This document shows positions 53,300-61,740 of a stretch of 64,000 nucleotides of DNA, one piece after another. A model generated the notes under the pieces. The model saw only the letters and a list, made by a program, of their open reading frames with translations. It was not told the DNA's origin and searched no databases. Origin of the DNA: JAYYZW01 sp965217605. Lineage in GTDB: Bacteria; Pseudomonadota; Gammaproteobacteria; Ga0077536. Position 1 is the first letter of the stretch, and each line of letters starts with the position of its first letter. The position numbers were made by a program, and so were the translations under genes. Where the stretch lies: positions 62,001 to 126,000 of the forward strand of contig CBDCJB010000016.1 of NCBI GenBank assembly GCA_965217605.1, in the 5' to 3' direction.

Positions 53300-53552
53300 C
53301 GGTGCGGCACCTTCCATCCCGGACGCCATGATGTTGGCGCGAACGACACGCGGGATCTGCTTGGGATTGCCAGCCCGGCGGACGCGATGGGGGCCGGCGA
53401 AGGGCAACCAGTACCGCGGGGCAGCGGCGAGCGACGGCGAAAAATGGGCCGTAGCTCCCCTAAGCCCCGTCCCCCGGCGAGGGGCCTATCAAGAGGCGGG
53501 AAAGGGGTTCGATGCGCCCGGTGGAAATCGAGGTGCCAGGAAATTTAAGGAC

Positions 53553-54021
53553 ATGACAAAGAAGTGTGTGGTCGAGGGTTGCGGCAAGCCGTCGGGTGTC
53601 CGTGGCACGGCGCGTGGATTGTGTTCTATGCACTACAGCCGTCACCTGCGCAACGGCGACCCAAGCATCCGATCGCAGCATGTCTACCTGACGCATCAAA
53701 CGTGCTCGGTCAAGGACTGCGATCGCTTGGTCGTGGGCCGCGGGCTTTGCTCGATGCATTGGGCCACGCCGGAAGCGCCACGGTGATGTTGCGACTGCGC
53801 CTTATCGAAACTATTGGAGCGACCGGGACGTTAAACGTCTGGAGATGATCTTGGACCGTTCGCCGGATGGCTTAGGGTGGGCCTTGCCGGGCGAGCTGAT
53901 TCATGCGGCGTTGGTCATGGAGCGCACGCGCGTTGCGGTATGCTCCAAGCTGGTCGAGCTGCGCAAGGCGCGGCGCTCGGCGCAGAACGCAGCGATAATG
54001 AATGCAAGTGCAAGAGGATAA
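53553..54021 (+). pseudogene. Phage zinc-type protein with two CxxxC...GLCSMHY repeats, frameshifted
   Basis: The first frame has CVVEGCGKPSG, GLCSMHYSRHLRNGDP, then a second unit CSVKDCDR, GLCSMHW. After that the repeat pattern continues only in the +1 frame (RRKRHGDVATAPYRN, WSDRDVKRLEMILDRSPDG, a helical tail ending 54021). One extra base near 53764 (GGGCC) accounts for it. The restored product is about 155 residues. The Cys/His pattern suggests metal binding, as in phage HNH-type or small DNA-binding proteins. Confidence 0.65.
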
Positions 54022-54029
54022 CGCGACAC

Positions 54030-54494
54030 ATGGCGACGAAGATCACAGGCGGGAAGCGCCTCGCAAGGTTCCTGCGTTCGCAGAAGAAAGCCGCGCAGTA
54101 TGAGCCGAAGATCGAGATCGGATTCAAGGGGCAGATCGTGCCGTTGGCTGCGCTGCTCGAATTTGGCAACCCGGCTACCAACCTTCCCGAGCGCCCGGCG
54201 TTTCGGCAAGCGATACCGAGGATCGCGGCGGCCGTCAAAGACTACATGCGGGGCAACGTCCTGCAGCCCGATGGGACAATAGGCTTGACCAAGGCGAAGG
54301 CGCGCGAGCTGGCCGTGCTGATACGTGACGAGCTGCGCACGTCGTACCTGGACTACTATGGTCCGGGCCTGAGCAGACGGCAACAGGCGCGCAAGCGGGG
54401 CACGCAGTACGAGCGCGACGAACTGATTGGTCACGAGGGGCCGAAGTTGATCGAGCACATCCAAGCGTACGTGGACGGGGAGCTGGTGGACTAG
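54030..54494 (+). CDS. HK97 gp10-like neck or tail-completion protein
   Basis: 154 residues. The middle has the family pattern LLEFGNPATNLPERPAFRQA (G, then PxRPxxRxA), typical of gp10-like/virion morphogenesis proteins that join head and tail. It would be the only near-tail gene here. It starts 8 bp after the preceding frame's stop. Confidence 0.65.
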   Translation: MATKITGGKRLARFLRSQKKAAQYEPKIEIGFKGQIVPLAALLEFGNPATNLPERPAFRQAIPRIAAAVKDYMRGNVLQPDGTIGLTKAKARELAVLIRDELRTSYLDYYGPGLSRRQQARKRGTQYERDELIGHEGPKLIEHIQAYVDGELVD

Positions 54495-54632
54495 ATGGCA
54501 CCGCGCGAAACGAGTGAGTGCCACGGTTGCGGAGCGGGTAGTGTCGAACTCCATGAAGGGAGGGCACACTGGCCAACTTGGCCACTCTCGTATTGCCGAT
54601 ATTTAGTGCAATTAATTTGCGAAAACTATTGA
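54495..54632 (+). CDS. Small Cys-containing phage protein (45 aa)
   Basis: ATG directly after the previous TAG. It contains CHGCGAGSVELHEGRAHWP and later two cysteines. Its position just before the terminase gene matches small zinc-type proteins seen in phage packaging regions. Too short for certainty. Confidence 0.4.
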   Translation: MAPRETSECHGCGAGSVELHEGRAHWPTWPLSYCRYLVQLICENY

Positions 54633-54642
54633 CGAAGATCCA

Positions 54643-56139
54643 GTGGAGCCCATCACTGATTACCTTGAGAGCCTGACAGTCACGCAAGGTCGCCTATCCG
54701 GGCAACCGTTCGAGGTTCTACCGTGGCAACGTCGCTTCGTGAGAGGGGCCTTCTGTAACGGCACGCAATCGGCCGCGCTCAGTGTCGGCCGTGGCAACGG
54801 TAAGACGGCGCTGTTATCCGGCATCGCGGCGGCGACCTTGAACGGGCCGCTGGTGACACCGCGCGGCGAGACCGTGATCGTGGCGAGTAGCTTTGAACAA
54901 GCGCGTATTGCCTTTGAACACGTGATCGCGTTCATGGGCCGCACGCTTGACGATCGCGATCGCTGGCGTGTTTGGGATACCGCACAACAGGCGCGCGTCG
55001 AGGATAGGCTTACAGGCGCTAGGGTACGGTGTATCGGGAGTGACCCGCGCCGTGCGCATGGTCTAGCGCCCGTGCTGGTGTTGGCCGACGAGCCCGCGCA
55101 ATGGCCGGAAACGACCGGCGAGCGCATGGTCGCGGCGTTACGCACGGCGGCCGGTAAGCAACCGCACTCGCGGTTTGTCGCATTGGGTACGCGCCCGGCC
55201 GATCCCGAGCATTGGTTTAGCAAGATGCTGGCCGGCGGTGCCGACTACGCGCAGCAACACGCGGCACGTGATGACGATCCGAAGTTTCAACGGCGGACCT
55301 GGGCGAAGGCAAACCCGAGCATGCGGTACATGCCCGATCTTGAACAAGCGATCCGTACCGAAGCCAAGCAAGCGAAACAAGATCCGGCGCTGTTGGCCGC
55401 GTTCGATGCGCTGCGCTTGAATCTCGGCACCATGGACACCGAGGCCGCGCTGTTGATCGATGCGGGCCTGTGGGCTTTATGCGAAGGCGAAGCGCACGCG
55501 GACGGATCGTGTGTATGGGGGATCGACTTGGGCACATCGGCCGCGCAGAGTGCAATCGCCGCGTACTGGCCGAATACCGGGCGACTTGAATGCGTCGCAG
55601 CCTTTCCACAATCGCCGTCACTGGCCGATCGTGGTTTACGTGATGGCGTCGGAAATCTCTATGTGCAATGTGCGCAGCGTGGCGAGCTGGTGACGCTAGG
55701 GCAACGTGCTAGCGATGTGTCGATGCTGTTACAGGTTGCGCTCGATCGTTTCGGTGCACCGTCGGTTGTCGTCGCTGATCGATGGCGCGAGGCGGAACTA
55801 CGCGATGCACTCGACAAGGCCGGGGTGCCGGGTGCAGAACTCGACGTGCGCGGGCAAGGTTTCAAAGACGGCGGTGAAGATGTGCGCGCGTTTCAACGTG
55901 CCATGGCAGATCGCCGCGTCGTGCCGGTGCCGTCGCTGCTGTTGCGCTCGGCCATGAGCGAAGCTAGAACGATCTCCGATCCGGCTGGCAATTCCAAGCT
56001 GTCCAAAAGCACACAAGGTGGACGCCGCAAACGGGCTCGGGACGATGCGGCTGCTGCTGCGATCTTAACGGTTGCAGCTGGCATGCGGCGGCCGGTTACG
56101 CATAAACCGCGCTGGCGGTATCGGGGCATGGCCGGGTGA
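54643..56139 (+). CDS. Terminase large subunit
   Basis: 498 residues. N-terminal ATPase: adenine-binding WQRRFVRGAF, Walker A SVGRGNGKTALL, Walker B VLVLADEPAQW. C-terminal RNase H-like nuclease with the metal motif WGIDLGTSAAQSA and a second acidic site VVVADRWREAE. It cuts and pumps DNA into the procapsid. The start is a GTG; no recognisable small terminase gene precedes it. The tail is basic (GGRRKRARDDAAA). Confidence 0.88.
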   Translation: MEPITDYLESLTVTQGRLSGQPFEVLPWQRRFVRGAFCNGTQSAALSVGRGNGKTALLSGIAAATLNGPLVTPRGETVIVASSFEQARIAFEHVIAFMGRTLDDRDRWRVWDTAQQARVEDRLTGARVRCIGSDPRRAHGLAPVLVLADEPAQWPETTGERMVAALRTAAGKQPHSRFVALGTRPADPEHWFSKMLAGGADYAQQHAARDDDPKFQRRTWAKANPSMRYMPDLEQAIRTEAKQAKQDPALLAAFDALRLNLGTMDTEAALLIDAGLWALCEGEAHADGSCVWGIDLGTSAAQSAIAAYWPNTGRLECVAAFPQSPSLADRGLRDGVGNLYVQCAQRGELVTLGQRASDVSMLLQVALDRFGAPSVVVADRWREAELRDALDKAGVPGAELDVRGQGFKDGGEDVRAFQRAMADRRVVPVPSLLLRSAMSEARTISDPAGNSKLSKSTQGGRRKRARDDAAAAAILTVAAGMRRPVTHKPRWRYRGMAG

Positions 56140-56175
56140 CCTCCCTCAAATAGGGTATTTGGATCACTACTAATT

Positions 56176-56655
56176 TCATAAATTTAACCATTCAATGGAT
56201 TGTAATTTTTCGAATTTCTCTTGCGCTCGGTCCAACGGCATTTGCGTCGTAGGCCATTTCCCGGGAGGCAAATCCACCTCTGTGGGGACTTTCCCTCTTA
56301 ATGTGAATTGCAAATTGTCCGTGTGATACCAGTCTAAGGCATCAAAAATGCCTTTGCGTTGATCGTGAGTCAAATGCGGCGCCCATTTCTCCAGAGCAAT
56401 GTCTAGTTCTTTTATCATATTGTTGTACTGTGCAGCACGAAGTACTTCTTCAGGAAGAGTTGCTCCCATACTATTGTTATATGCGTCTGTGGCGCTTAAT
56501 ACACGCTCTTTGCCTTTCATTAGTACACTTCGAATGTATTTCTCATCGCGGGATCTTGCCACCATTTCATAAACGTATTTTGCAAACCCTAATATTATTG
56601 TTGCGGCTATTGCCGCAGCTGCACCGGCGACAACGCTTTCACATAGCGAGTCCAT
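56176..56655 (-). CDS. AT-rich membrane-anchored protein on the opposite strand (cargo candidate)
   Basis: 159 residues. One N-terminal membrane helix (VVAGAAAAIAATIILGFAKY) precedes a soluble helical domain rich in charged residues. It is the only minus-strand gene of the element, has clearly lower GC than its neighbours, and has its own AT-rich upstream region. This pattern is typical of a moron or cargo gene, for example an exclusion or defence factor. No family recognised. Confidence 0.6.
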   Translation of the reverse strand: MDSLCESVVAGAAAAIAATIILGFAKYVYEMVARSRDEKYIRSVLMKGKERVLSATDAYNNSMGATLPEEVLRAAQYNNMIKELDIALEKWAPHLTHDQRKGIFDALDWYHTDNLQFTLRGKVPTEVDLPPGKWPTTQMPLDRAQEKFEKLQSIEWLNL

Positions 56656-56780
56656 CTGTCCTTCCTCATTGGCAAAAACTTAAAATAACAAGTTTGGTAT
56701 CTTTGCAAAAATTGCCCATGAACTAGGGTGCTCCAGCACCTTAGCAGTCAGTGCCGTGTGTGTAGCTTAGACTGTCTGAA
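56656..56780. promoter_or_regulatory. AT-rich divergent promoter region
   Basis: The gap between the cargo gene and the HNH gene is AT-rich in its left part. It also has a perfect 6-bp-arm hairpin GGTGCT-CC-AGCACC at 56727-56740. It probably drives the cargo gene leftwards and the head module rightwards. Confidence 0.45.
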
Positions 56781-57071
56781 ATGAGCAGTAGGCACGGCCA
56801 GCTTATCCGATCGCAATGGGTGCACGTTCGTAAGATTGTCTTTGAACGCGACGGCTGGCGGTGTGTCGAGTGCGGCAAGGCGGGCAAGCTCGAATGTGAT
56901 CATGTCACGCCATTAGAGCGCGAGCCGGGACAAGATCCCTACGACGTGAACGGCTTGCAGACCTTGTGCCGGGCCTGCCACATCGAGAAAACCGCCCGCG
57001 AGAATCGCCGCGAGCGGACGGCGGGCGAAATGGCATGGCGCGCGCTAGCGCAATCGATGCTGCATTCCTGA
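56781..57071 (+). CDS. HNH endonuclease (packaging type)
   Basis: 96 residues. The zinc cysteines are CVEC and CRAC and the catalytic motif is CDHVTPLEREPG, then NGLQTLCRACH. HNH proteins next to terminases assist cos-type DNA cutting in HK97-like phages. It is the first gene of the head module. Confidence 0.9.
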   Translation: MSSRHGQLIRSQWVHVRKIVFERDGWRCVECGKAGKLECDHVTPLEREPGQDPYDVNGLQTLCRACHIEKTARENRRERTAGEMAWRALAQSMLHS

Positions 57072-57191
57072 TTGATTCCAGTACCTTGCGCGGGGCCTGT
57101 TGCGCTCCACGGCGTAACCGCTATCTTTTTGTTTTTACAGGCGTTTTTCGTGCCATCATGGGAGGGATTTTAATCCTCATGAGGTGGCACG

Positions 57192-58490
57192 ATGACGACG
57201 GCACAAAAACGCCTCCGCGAGCTGCGGGAGCGGCAATCCAAAGAACGCCAACGCATGGCCGAGCTGGCCGTGCTCGACGAGCTGAGCGACGAACAACGGG
57301 CCGAGCTGGACGAGATCGAGCGCAGCACGCCAGATCTCGAACGCCAGATCCGCGCGGCAACCGTGGCCGTCGAGGACGGGGAAAAGGCCGCCGAGACCCG
57401 CAACGCGATCGAGCCGGATGCCGAGCTGCGCGAACGGCGCGAGCTGCGTGGCCGGGCAAGCCTGACCGAGTACCTACTCGCACGGATGCAAGGGCGCGTG
57501 GTGGCCGGTGCCGAGGCCGAGCTTGCACAAGCTGCCGAGGTTCGCGACGGCGCGATCCCGCTCGAATTGTGGGATACGCCAGAGACCATCGAGCAACGCC
57601 AGACCGACACTGTGAGCGGTGCGCCCGGCACCGTGGGCGTCAACCTTGATCGCATTCGGCCACAGGTCTTCGCGAACTCGATTGCACCGCGGCTCGGGAT
57701 TGAAATGCCGCGCGTGCAATCCGGCACCTACGCGAGCGCGACCATTACAACGTCGCTGACGGCCGGGGCGAAAGACAAGGGCGCACGGCAGGATGCAACC
57801 GCCGCCGCGTTCTCTGTTACCAGTGTCACGCCGAAGCGGATAAGCGCACGGCTCGCGATCGCCATCGAGGACGTTGCCGCGGTCGGCCAACAAAACTTCG
57901 AATCGATCCTCCGCGAAAACCTATCGCTTGTCCTAAGCGATGAGCTGGACGATCAAGCGATCAATGGTGACGGCCAAGCGCCGAACCTTACCGGGATCTT
58001 CCAACGGCTAACCGACCCGAGCGCACCGGCCGCGGGTGTCGCAACCTTTGACACGTTTGCAAGCCAACACGCGGGCGGGGTGGATGGCCTATGGTCGAAC
58101 ACGATCCGCGACGTGTCGATCGTGGTGGGTCCGGCAACCTACACGCTGGCGTCGCGCACGTTTCAATCGGCAACGAACTACAAGGGCGAGCTGAGCGCCG
58201 CCGCGTATGCGATGGTGAACACGGGCGGCTTTTGGACTAACAAGCGTATGCCCGATGCAGCGTCGCATATTCAGCAAGCGATCCTGTATCGCAAAGGCCG
58301 TTCGATGATGGGCGGCGCGGGTGCCATGCGCACGGCCGTGTGTCCGCATTGGAATGAGATCGGCATAGACGACATCTACAGCGGCTCGGCTTCGGGTGAA
58401 CGGTTCTTCACGATGCACGTGCTACTCGGCGACGTGATCCTGGTGCAGCCTGACGCCTACGCGCAGATCGCCTATCGCGTTTCAACATAG
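57192..58490 (+). CDS. HK97-family major capsid protein
   Basis: 432 residues. The N-terminal ~100 residues form a charged coiled coil (a delta/scaffold domain, removed by the prohead protease in the family). The HK97 fold follows: ASATITTSLTAGAKDKGARQ, RISARLAIAIEDVAAVGQ, LDDQAINGDGQAPNLTGIF. Upstream of the ATG is an AGGTGGCACG ribosome-site-like sequence. The protease gene follows 8 bp later. Confidence 0.9.
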   Translation: MTTAQKRLRELRERQSKERQRMAELAVLDELSDEQRAELDEIERSTPDLERQIRAATVAVEDGEKAAETRNAIEPDAELRERRELRGRASLTEYLLARMQGRVVAGAEAELAQAAEVRDGAIPLELWDTPETIEQRQTDTVSGAPGTVGVNLDRIRPQVFANSIAPRLGIEMPRVQSGTYASATITTSLTAGAKDKGARQDATAAAFSVTSVTPKRISARLAIAIEDVAAVGQQNFESILRENLSLVLSDELDDQAINGDGQAPNLTGIFQRLTDPSAPAAGVATFDTFASQHAGGVDGLWSNTIRDVSIVVGPATYTLASRTFQSATNYKGELSAAAYAMVNTGGFWTNKRMPDAASHIQQAILYRKGRSMMGGAGAMRTAVCPHWNEIGIDDIYSGSASGERFFTMHVLLGDVILVQPDAYAQIAYRVST

Positions 58491-58498
58491 GTAGCGCC

Positions 58499-59167
58499 AT
58501 GCACGACGCGCCGATCTTCGACGGCGGGTTCGAGATCCGCGTACGCGACCGCGGTGGCGGCCGTGTGTTGTCCGGCAAGTTTCCGTTAGGCAAGACGGCG
58601 ACGATTCGTTCCAAAGGCCGCGTTCGCAAAGAACGCTTTGCACCGGACTCCATGAGCTGGCAGGTGCGCGAGTTTGCCAAGCTGCAAGGCGAGCTGGCCG
58701 ACGTGATGAAGTCGTCGTTGGACGAAGCGCGCAAGCAGATCTTGATCGAACGGCTAGAAGATGCCATCGAGAAGCGCAACACGTTTCTGTTAGTCGGACA
58801 CGACTACAACCGCGCTGTCGCTGATATGCGCTCGGGCACGCTGGCCGTTACACACAAGGCCGACGCGGTAGAGATCGAGGCCGAGCTGCCCGACGTCGCC
58901 GATATGCCGAGCTGGGTGCGTGATGCCGTGCTCGCGGTGCAAGGCAAACAGCTACGCGGGATCTCTCCGGGCTTTCAGGTTCCGGCCAAAGGCGGTGAGC
59001 GGCTTGTGCCTGAAGCTGGCGACGGTGATGCGATGGTGCGCGAGATAACGGACGCGGTGGTGTTCGAGTATTCGCTGGTGGCGCGCCCGGCGTATCCGCA
59101 AACCGAAGTCGATGCGCGGGCCGATGTGCCGGTAACTACGTCGAGGCGGCGACGGGTGTGGCTGTAA
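58499..59167 (+). CDS. HK97-type prohead protease
   Basis: 222 residues. The serine protease motifs are visible: the histidine in FLLVGHDYNRAVA and the serine in LRGISPGFQVP, with a later EYSLVARPAYPQ. It cleaves the delta domain of the capsid during maturation. Here it follows the capsid gene, whereas in most HK97-like phages it precedes it. Confidence 0.88.
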   Translation: MHDAPIFDGGFEIRVRDRGGGRVLSGKFPLGKTATIRSKGRVRKERFAPDSMSWQVREFAKLQGELADVMKSSLDEARKQILIERLEDAIEKRNTFLLVGHDYNRAVADMRSGTLAVTHKADAVEIEAELPDVADMPSWVRDAVLAVQGKQLRGISPGFQVPAKGGERLVPEAGDGDAMVREITDAVVFEYSLVARPAYPQTEVDARADVPVTTSRRRRVWL

Positions 59168-59469
59168 GTATCACCGCGGCGGATCTGGCAACCGCCCTAG
59201 ACGTGAATAGCGCCGTGGCGACGCGCTTGCTTGAGGTGGCAACGGCGCTGGTGAATCGGTATGCGCCTGATGCCCCGGACGCGGTATCGAACGAAGCGGT
59301 GATCCGCTGCGCCGGGTGGCTTAACGAGCAGCCGCATGCGGCCGTGCGCTCGGAGACCATCGGCGACCTATCAACATCGTTCGCACCGAACATGCAGAGC
59401 GCCTTGCGGCACTCGGGCGCGATGGCCTTGTTGTCACCTTGGAAGGTGCGCCGGGCGGGTGCGATATGA
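59158..59469 (+). CDS. Head-tail connector (gp6-like)
   Basis: 103 residues, all helical: ITAADLATALDVNSAVATRL, then VATALVNRYAPDAPD, AVIRCAGWLNE. It resembles the HK97 gp6 connector that attaches below the portal. GTG start overlapping the protease end by 10 bp. Confidence 0.75.
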   Translation: MAVSITAADLATALDVNSAVATRLLEVATALVNRYAPDAPDAVSNEAVIRCAGWLNEQPHAAVRSETIGDLSTSFAPNMQSALRHSGAMALLSPWKVRRAGAI

Positions 59470-59918
59470 CACGCCGCCTTGCGATCCGCCGCTTCCCTGA
59501 TTCCATCACGCGCAAGCGCGAGTTGCCCGGTGCATTCAACGCCTATGGCGAATTCGAGCCGGGGCTTGTACGGGAAACGATTTTTCGGGCGAACGTTCAA
59601 CCGTTGTCGGTCGAGGACATCGACACGGTAGCCGGATCGCAGTTTAGCGAGCGGCTGAAGGTGTTCGTGCCGACTGGCGAGGGTGGCTCGATTGTCATGC
59701 TCGATCGTTTCGTATGGGGCAATGATGAGCTGCGATGGGGAAACGATCGATTCTTAGGCCAGAGCCGTACCGCGGTTAACGAAGCGGGCGAGATCCTACG
59801 CGCCGCGGCTGAGGACACGCCGGCGGATCGTGTTGAATTCAGGGGCCGTGATTATGTCGTCGAGGAATCGCGGAGCTGGCTGACGCACACGCGAGCGACG
59901 CTATTGAGGCAAACGTGA
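59466..59918 (+). CDS. Head closure / stopper protein
   Basis: 150 residues, beta-rich: FEPGLVRETIFRANVQPLS, EDIDTVAGSQFSERLKVFVP and RVEFRGRDYVVEESRSW. The strand pattern suits head-closure proteins of the gp7/SPP1 gp16 type. It overlaps both neighbours by 1-4 bp (ATGA and TGATG), so it is translationally coupled within the head module. Confidence 0.7.
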   Translation: MTRRLAIRRFPDSITRKRELPGAFNAYGEFEPGLVRETIFRANVQPLSVEDIDTVAGSQFSERLKVFVPTGEGGSIVMLDRFVWGNDELRWGNDRFLGQSRTAVNEAGEILRAAAEDTPADRVEFRGRDYVVEESRSWLTHTRATLLRQT

Positions 59919-60982
59919 TGCGCTGGCCGTGGAGTAAAACCGAACGACGGGATAGCGGCGGTGATTTTTCCGACGCCGTTGTCAGACTGATCGAATCACA
60001 AGCCGCGGGCACCGCGGCCGATGCGTCGAGCACGGCGGCTGTTGAGGCTGCGTCAGGTGCGCTGTCCAGAGCGTTCGCATGTGCAGACGTACAAGCGGAC
60101 GGCTGGGTACAGGAAACCATCACACCGTCGTTTCTTGCGCAGGTAGGACGCGATCTCGTGCGCAATGGTGACTCGATGCACGTGATCCGCATGAACGGTG
60201 ATGGCGACGTGATGTTGATCCCCGCTTCGTCGTGGCATTGGGAAGGTAGTCACGATCCCGATTCATGGACGGTGCGCGTGACGGCTTACGGGCCGAGTAC
60301 GTCGACGACGTGGAACTTGCCCGCGTCGAGCGTCGTATTCGTGCGATGGGGATCGACGCCGGGGCAGACCTATACAGGCGTTGGGCCGCTGTCATGGGCG
60401 CACACGACGGCGCGCCTGCAAAGCGAATCCGAACGATCCCTTGCCGACGAAGCGCAGGGGCCGCTCGCGCAGTTGATCGCGGTCCCGCAAGACGGCGGCG
60501 ACAGCGGCGACGACGATCCGCTCAAGGCCATGAAGGCCGACATACGAACGGCGCGCGGCAAGGCGTTATTCATCGAGACGACTGCGGCCGGATGGGGTGA
60601 GGGCCGGACGGCTGCGCCGCAACGCGACTGGCAGGCGTCACGGCTCGGGCCGCAACCGTCCGAAGCGATGACCATGATCGCTAAGCAAACATTCGCGGCC
60701 GTGCTGTCCGCCTGCGGGTGTAGCGCCGCCATGTTCGACGATAGCGACGGTACATCGAAGCGGGAAGCGCAACGGATATTCCTGCACGGCACGGTGCGGC
60801 CGTTGGGGAAGATGTTAGCGGCCGAGCTGTCCGCGAAGCTGGAAACGGGGATCGGGCTGAACTTCGATCAGCTTTACATGCACGACCTTGCCGGACGTGC
60901 GCAAGCGTTCCAGAAACTTGTCGCTGGCGGCATGGACGTGACGAAGGCCGCGGGGGTGTCGGGGTTGATGGCCGGCGGATGA
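59918..60982 (+). CDS. HK97-family portal protein
   Basis: 354 residues. Portal features: LSRAFACADVQADGWVQETI, FLAQVGRDLVRNGDSMHVIR, TGVGPLSWAHTTARLQSESE, and the clip/stem part GKMLAAELSAKLETGIGLNF. It forms the dodecameric DNA gate. Being last in the head module is unusual, since the portal normally comes first. Confidence 0.85.
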   Translation: MRWPWSKTERRDSGGDFSDAVVRLIESQAAGTAADASSTAAVEAASGALSRAFACADVQADGWVQETITPSFLAQVGRDLVRNGDSMHVIRMNGDGDVMLIPASSWHWEGSHDPDSWTVRVTAYGPSTSTTWNLPASSVVFVRWGSTPGQTYTGVGPLSWAHTTARLQSESERSLADEAQGPLAQLIAVPQDGGDSGDDDPLKAMKADIRTARGKALFIETTAAGWGEGRTAAPQRDWQASRLGPQPSEAMTMIAKQTFAAVLSACGCSAAMFDDSDGTSKREAQRIFLHGTVRPLGKMLAAELSAKLETGIGLNFDQLYMHDLAGRAQAFQKLVAGGMDVTKAAGVSGLMAGG

Positions 60983-61014
60983 CGGGCGAGCTTGCTACCT
61001 GTCGCCCATGTTTG

Positions 61015-61050
61015 CGTTACGCTCGCGTAACGGTTATGCTGACGTAACCG
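61015..61050. promoter_or_regulatory. Two abutting palindromes upstream of the regulator gene
   Basis: CGTTACGC-TC-GCGTAACG (8-bp perfect arms) overlaps by 2 bp with CGGTTA-N8-TAACCG (6-bp arms). They lie about 30 bp before the regulator gene start, the position of a repressor operator. Confidence 0.65.
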
Positions 61051-61078
61051 AATAAACGGAACGAGTACAGGCACACTA

Positions 61079-61405
61079 TTGCACTTTTCGATCAGCATTC
61101 CTGCTGCTGCGGAGCTTTGCGACGTCGGCGAGCCAGCTGTGCGCCGAGCACTTCGTGAGAGGCGCATCAAGCCCGCTTTTTTTTGGCATGTTGGTGGATA
61201 TAACACCATTACGTATTTAAATTTAGCCTCAGTTGTTGACTCCTACGGCGTCGATGAAGACAAGGCGACGAAACTCGTAAAAAAATGGATACGCCATGCT
61301 TCGATCGTGCGTACACCCGATAAGCGGGAATGGCTAATCCTCGATCAAACAGCGCCGATGATGTTCCTTGAAGGCTCGTCTTCGGCCGACTGGGTTATCG
61401 ACTGA
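61079..61405 (+). CDS. HTH-type regulator of the element (putative)
   Basis: 108 residues. ISIPAAAELCDVGEPAVRRA and LRERRIKPAFFWHVGGY fit a winged helix-turn-helix with wing. The start is a TTG at 61079. Its stop overlaps the next ATG (GACTGATG). It may be a master regulator of induction, but the assignment is structural only. Confidence 0.55.
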   Translation: MHFSISIPAAAELCDVGEPAVRRALRERRIKPAFFWHVGGYNTITYLNLASVVDSYGVDEDKATKLVKKWIRHASIVRTPDKREWLILDQTAPMMFLEGSSSADWVID

Positions 61406-61740
61406 TGCTCCGTCTCCTCACCCTCGACGAAGCCGCCAACGAACTGGGCGTTCCGCCGGGCTCGCTTCGCACCGCGGCGCAGCAGCACGGCCTGCTTATC
61501 AAGATGGGCCGGGCCGTCCGAATTGATCCCAATGCCCTACCGGAGTTGATCAGACTATGCCAAGACACGCCAAAGGACCACGGCTGCACCGACACGTCAA
61601 CGGGATCTGGTGCATCCGCGACGATGGGGGGAAATTCCTCTCAACGAGCACTCGAAACCGCCGAGAAGCTGAAAAGTCGCTCTCGCGGTACCTCGCCGAA
61701 AAAGACCGACCAGACGGCCCAGCGACTCCAGATCGAATGA
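61405..61740 (+). CDS. Excisionase / AlpA-like DNA-binding protein
   Basis: 111 residues. The N-terminal ~50 (LRLLTLDEAANELGVPPGSL, then MGRAVRIDPNALPELIRLC) form a MerR/Xis-type winged helix. The C-terminal 60 residues are low complexity and overlap the integrase gene by 184 bp in another frame. The true product may be shorter. Confidence 0.7.
   Translation: MLRLLTLDEAANELGVPPGSLRTAAQQHGLLIKMGRAVRIDPNALPELIRLCQDTPKDHGCTDTSTGSGASATMGGNSSQRALETAEKLKSRSRGTSPKKTDQTAQRLQIE

Noticed and set aside
53328..53552. N-terminal extension of the zinc-type protein back to 53328
   Set aside because: The upstream 75 codons are Arg/Gly/Pro-rich and look non-coding; the Cys pattern begins right after the ATG at 53553.
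52614..54494. A small terminase subunit before the large terminase
   Set aside because: The DUF3102-like, zinc-type and gp10-like genes do not show the HTH and oligomerisation pattern of small terminases, so none was named so.
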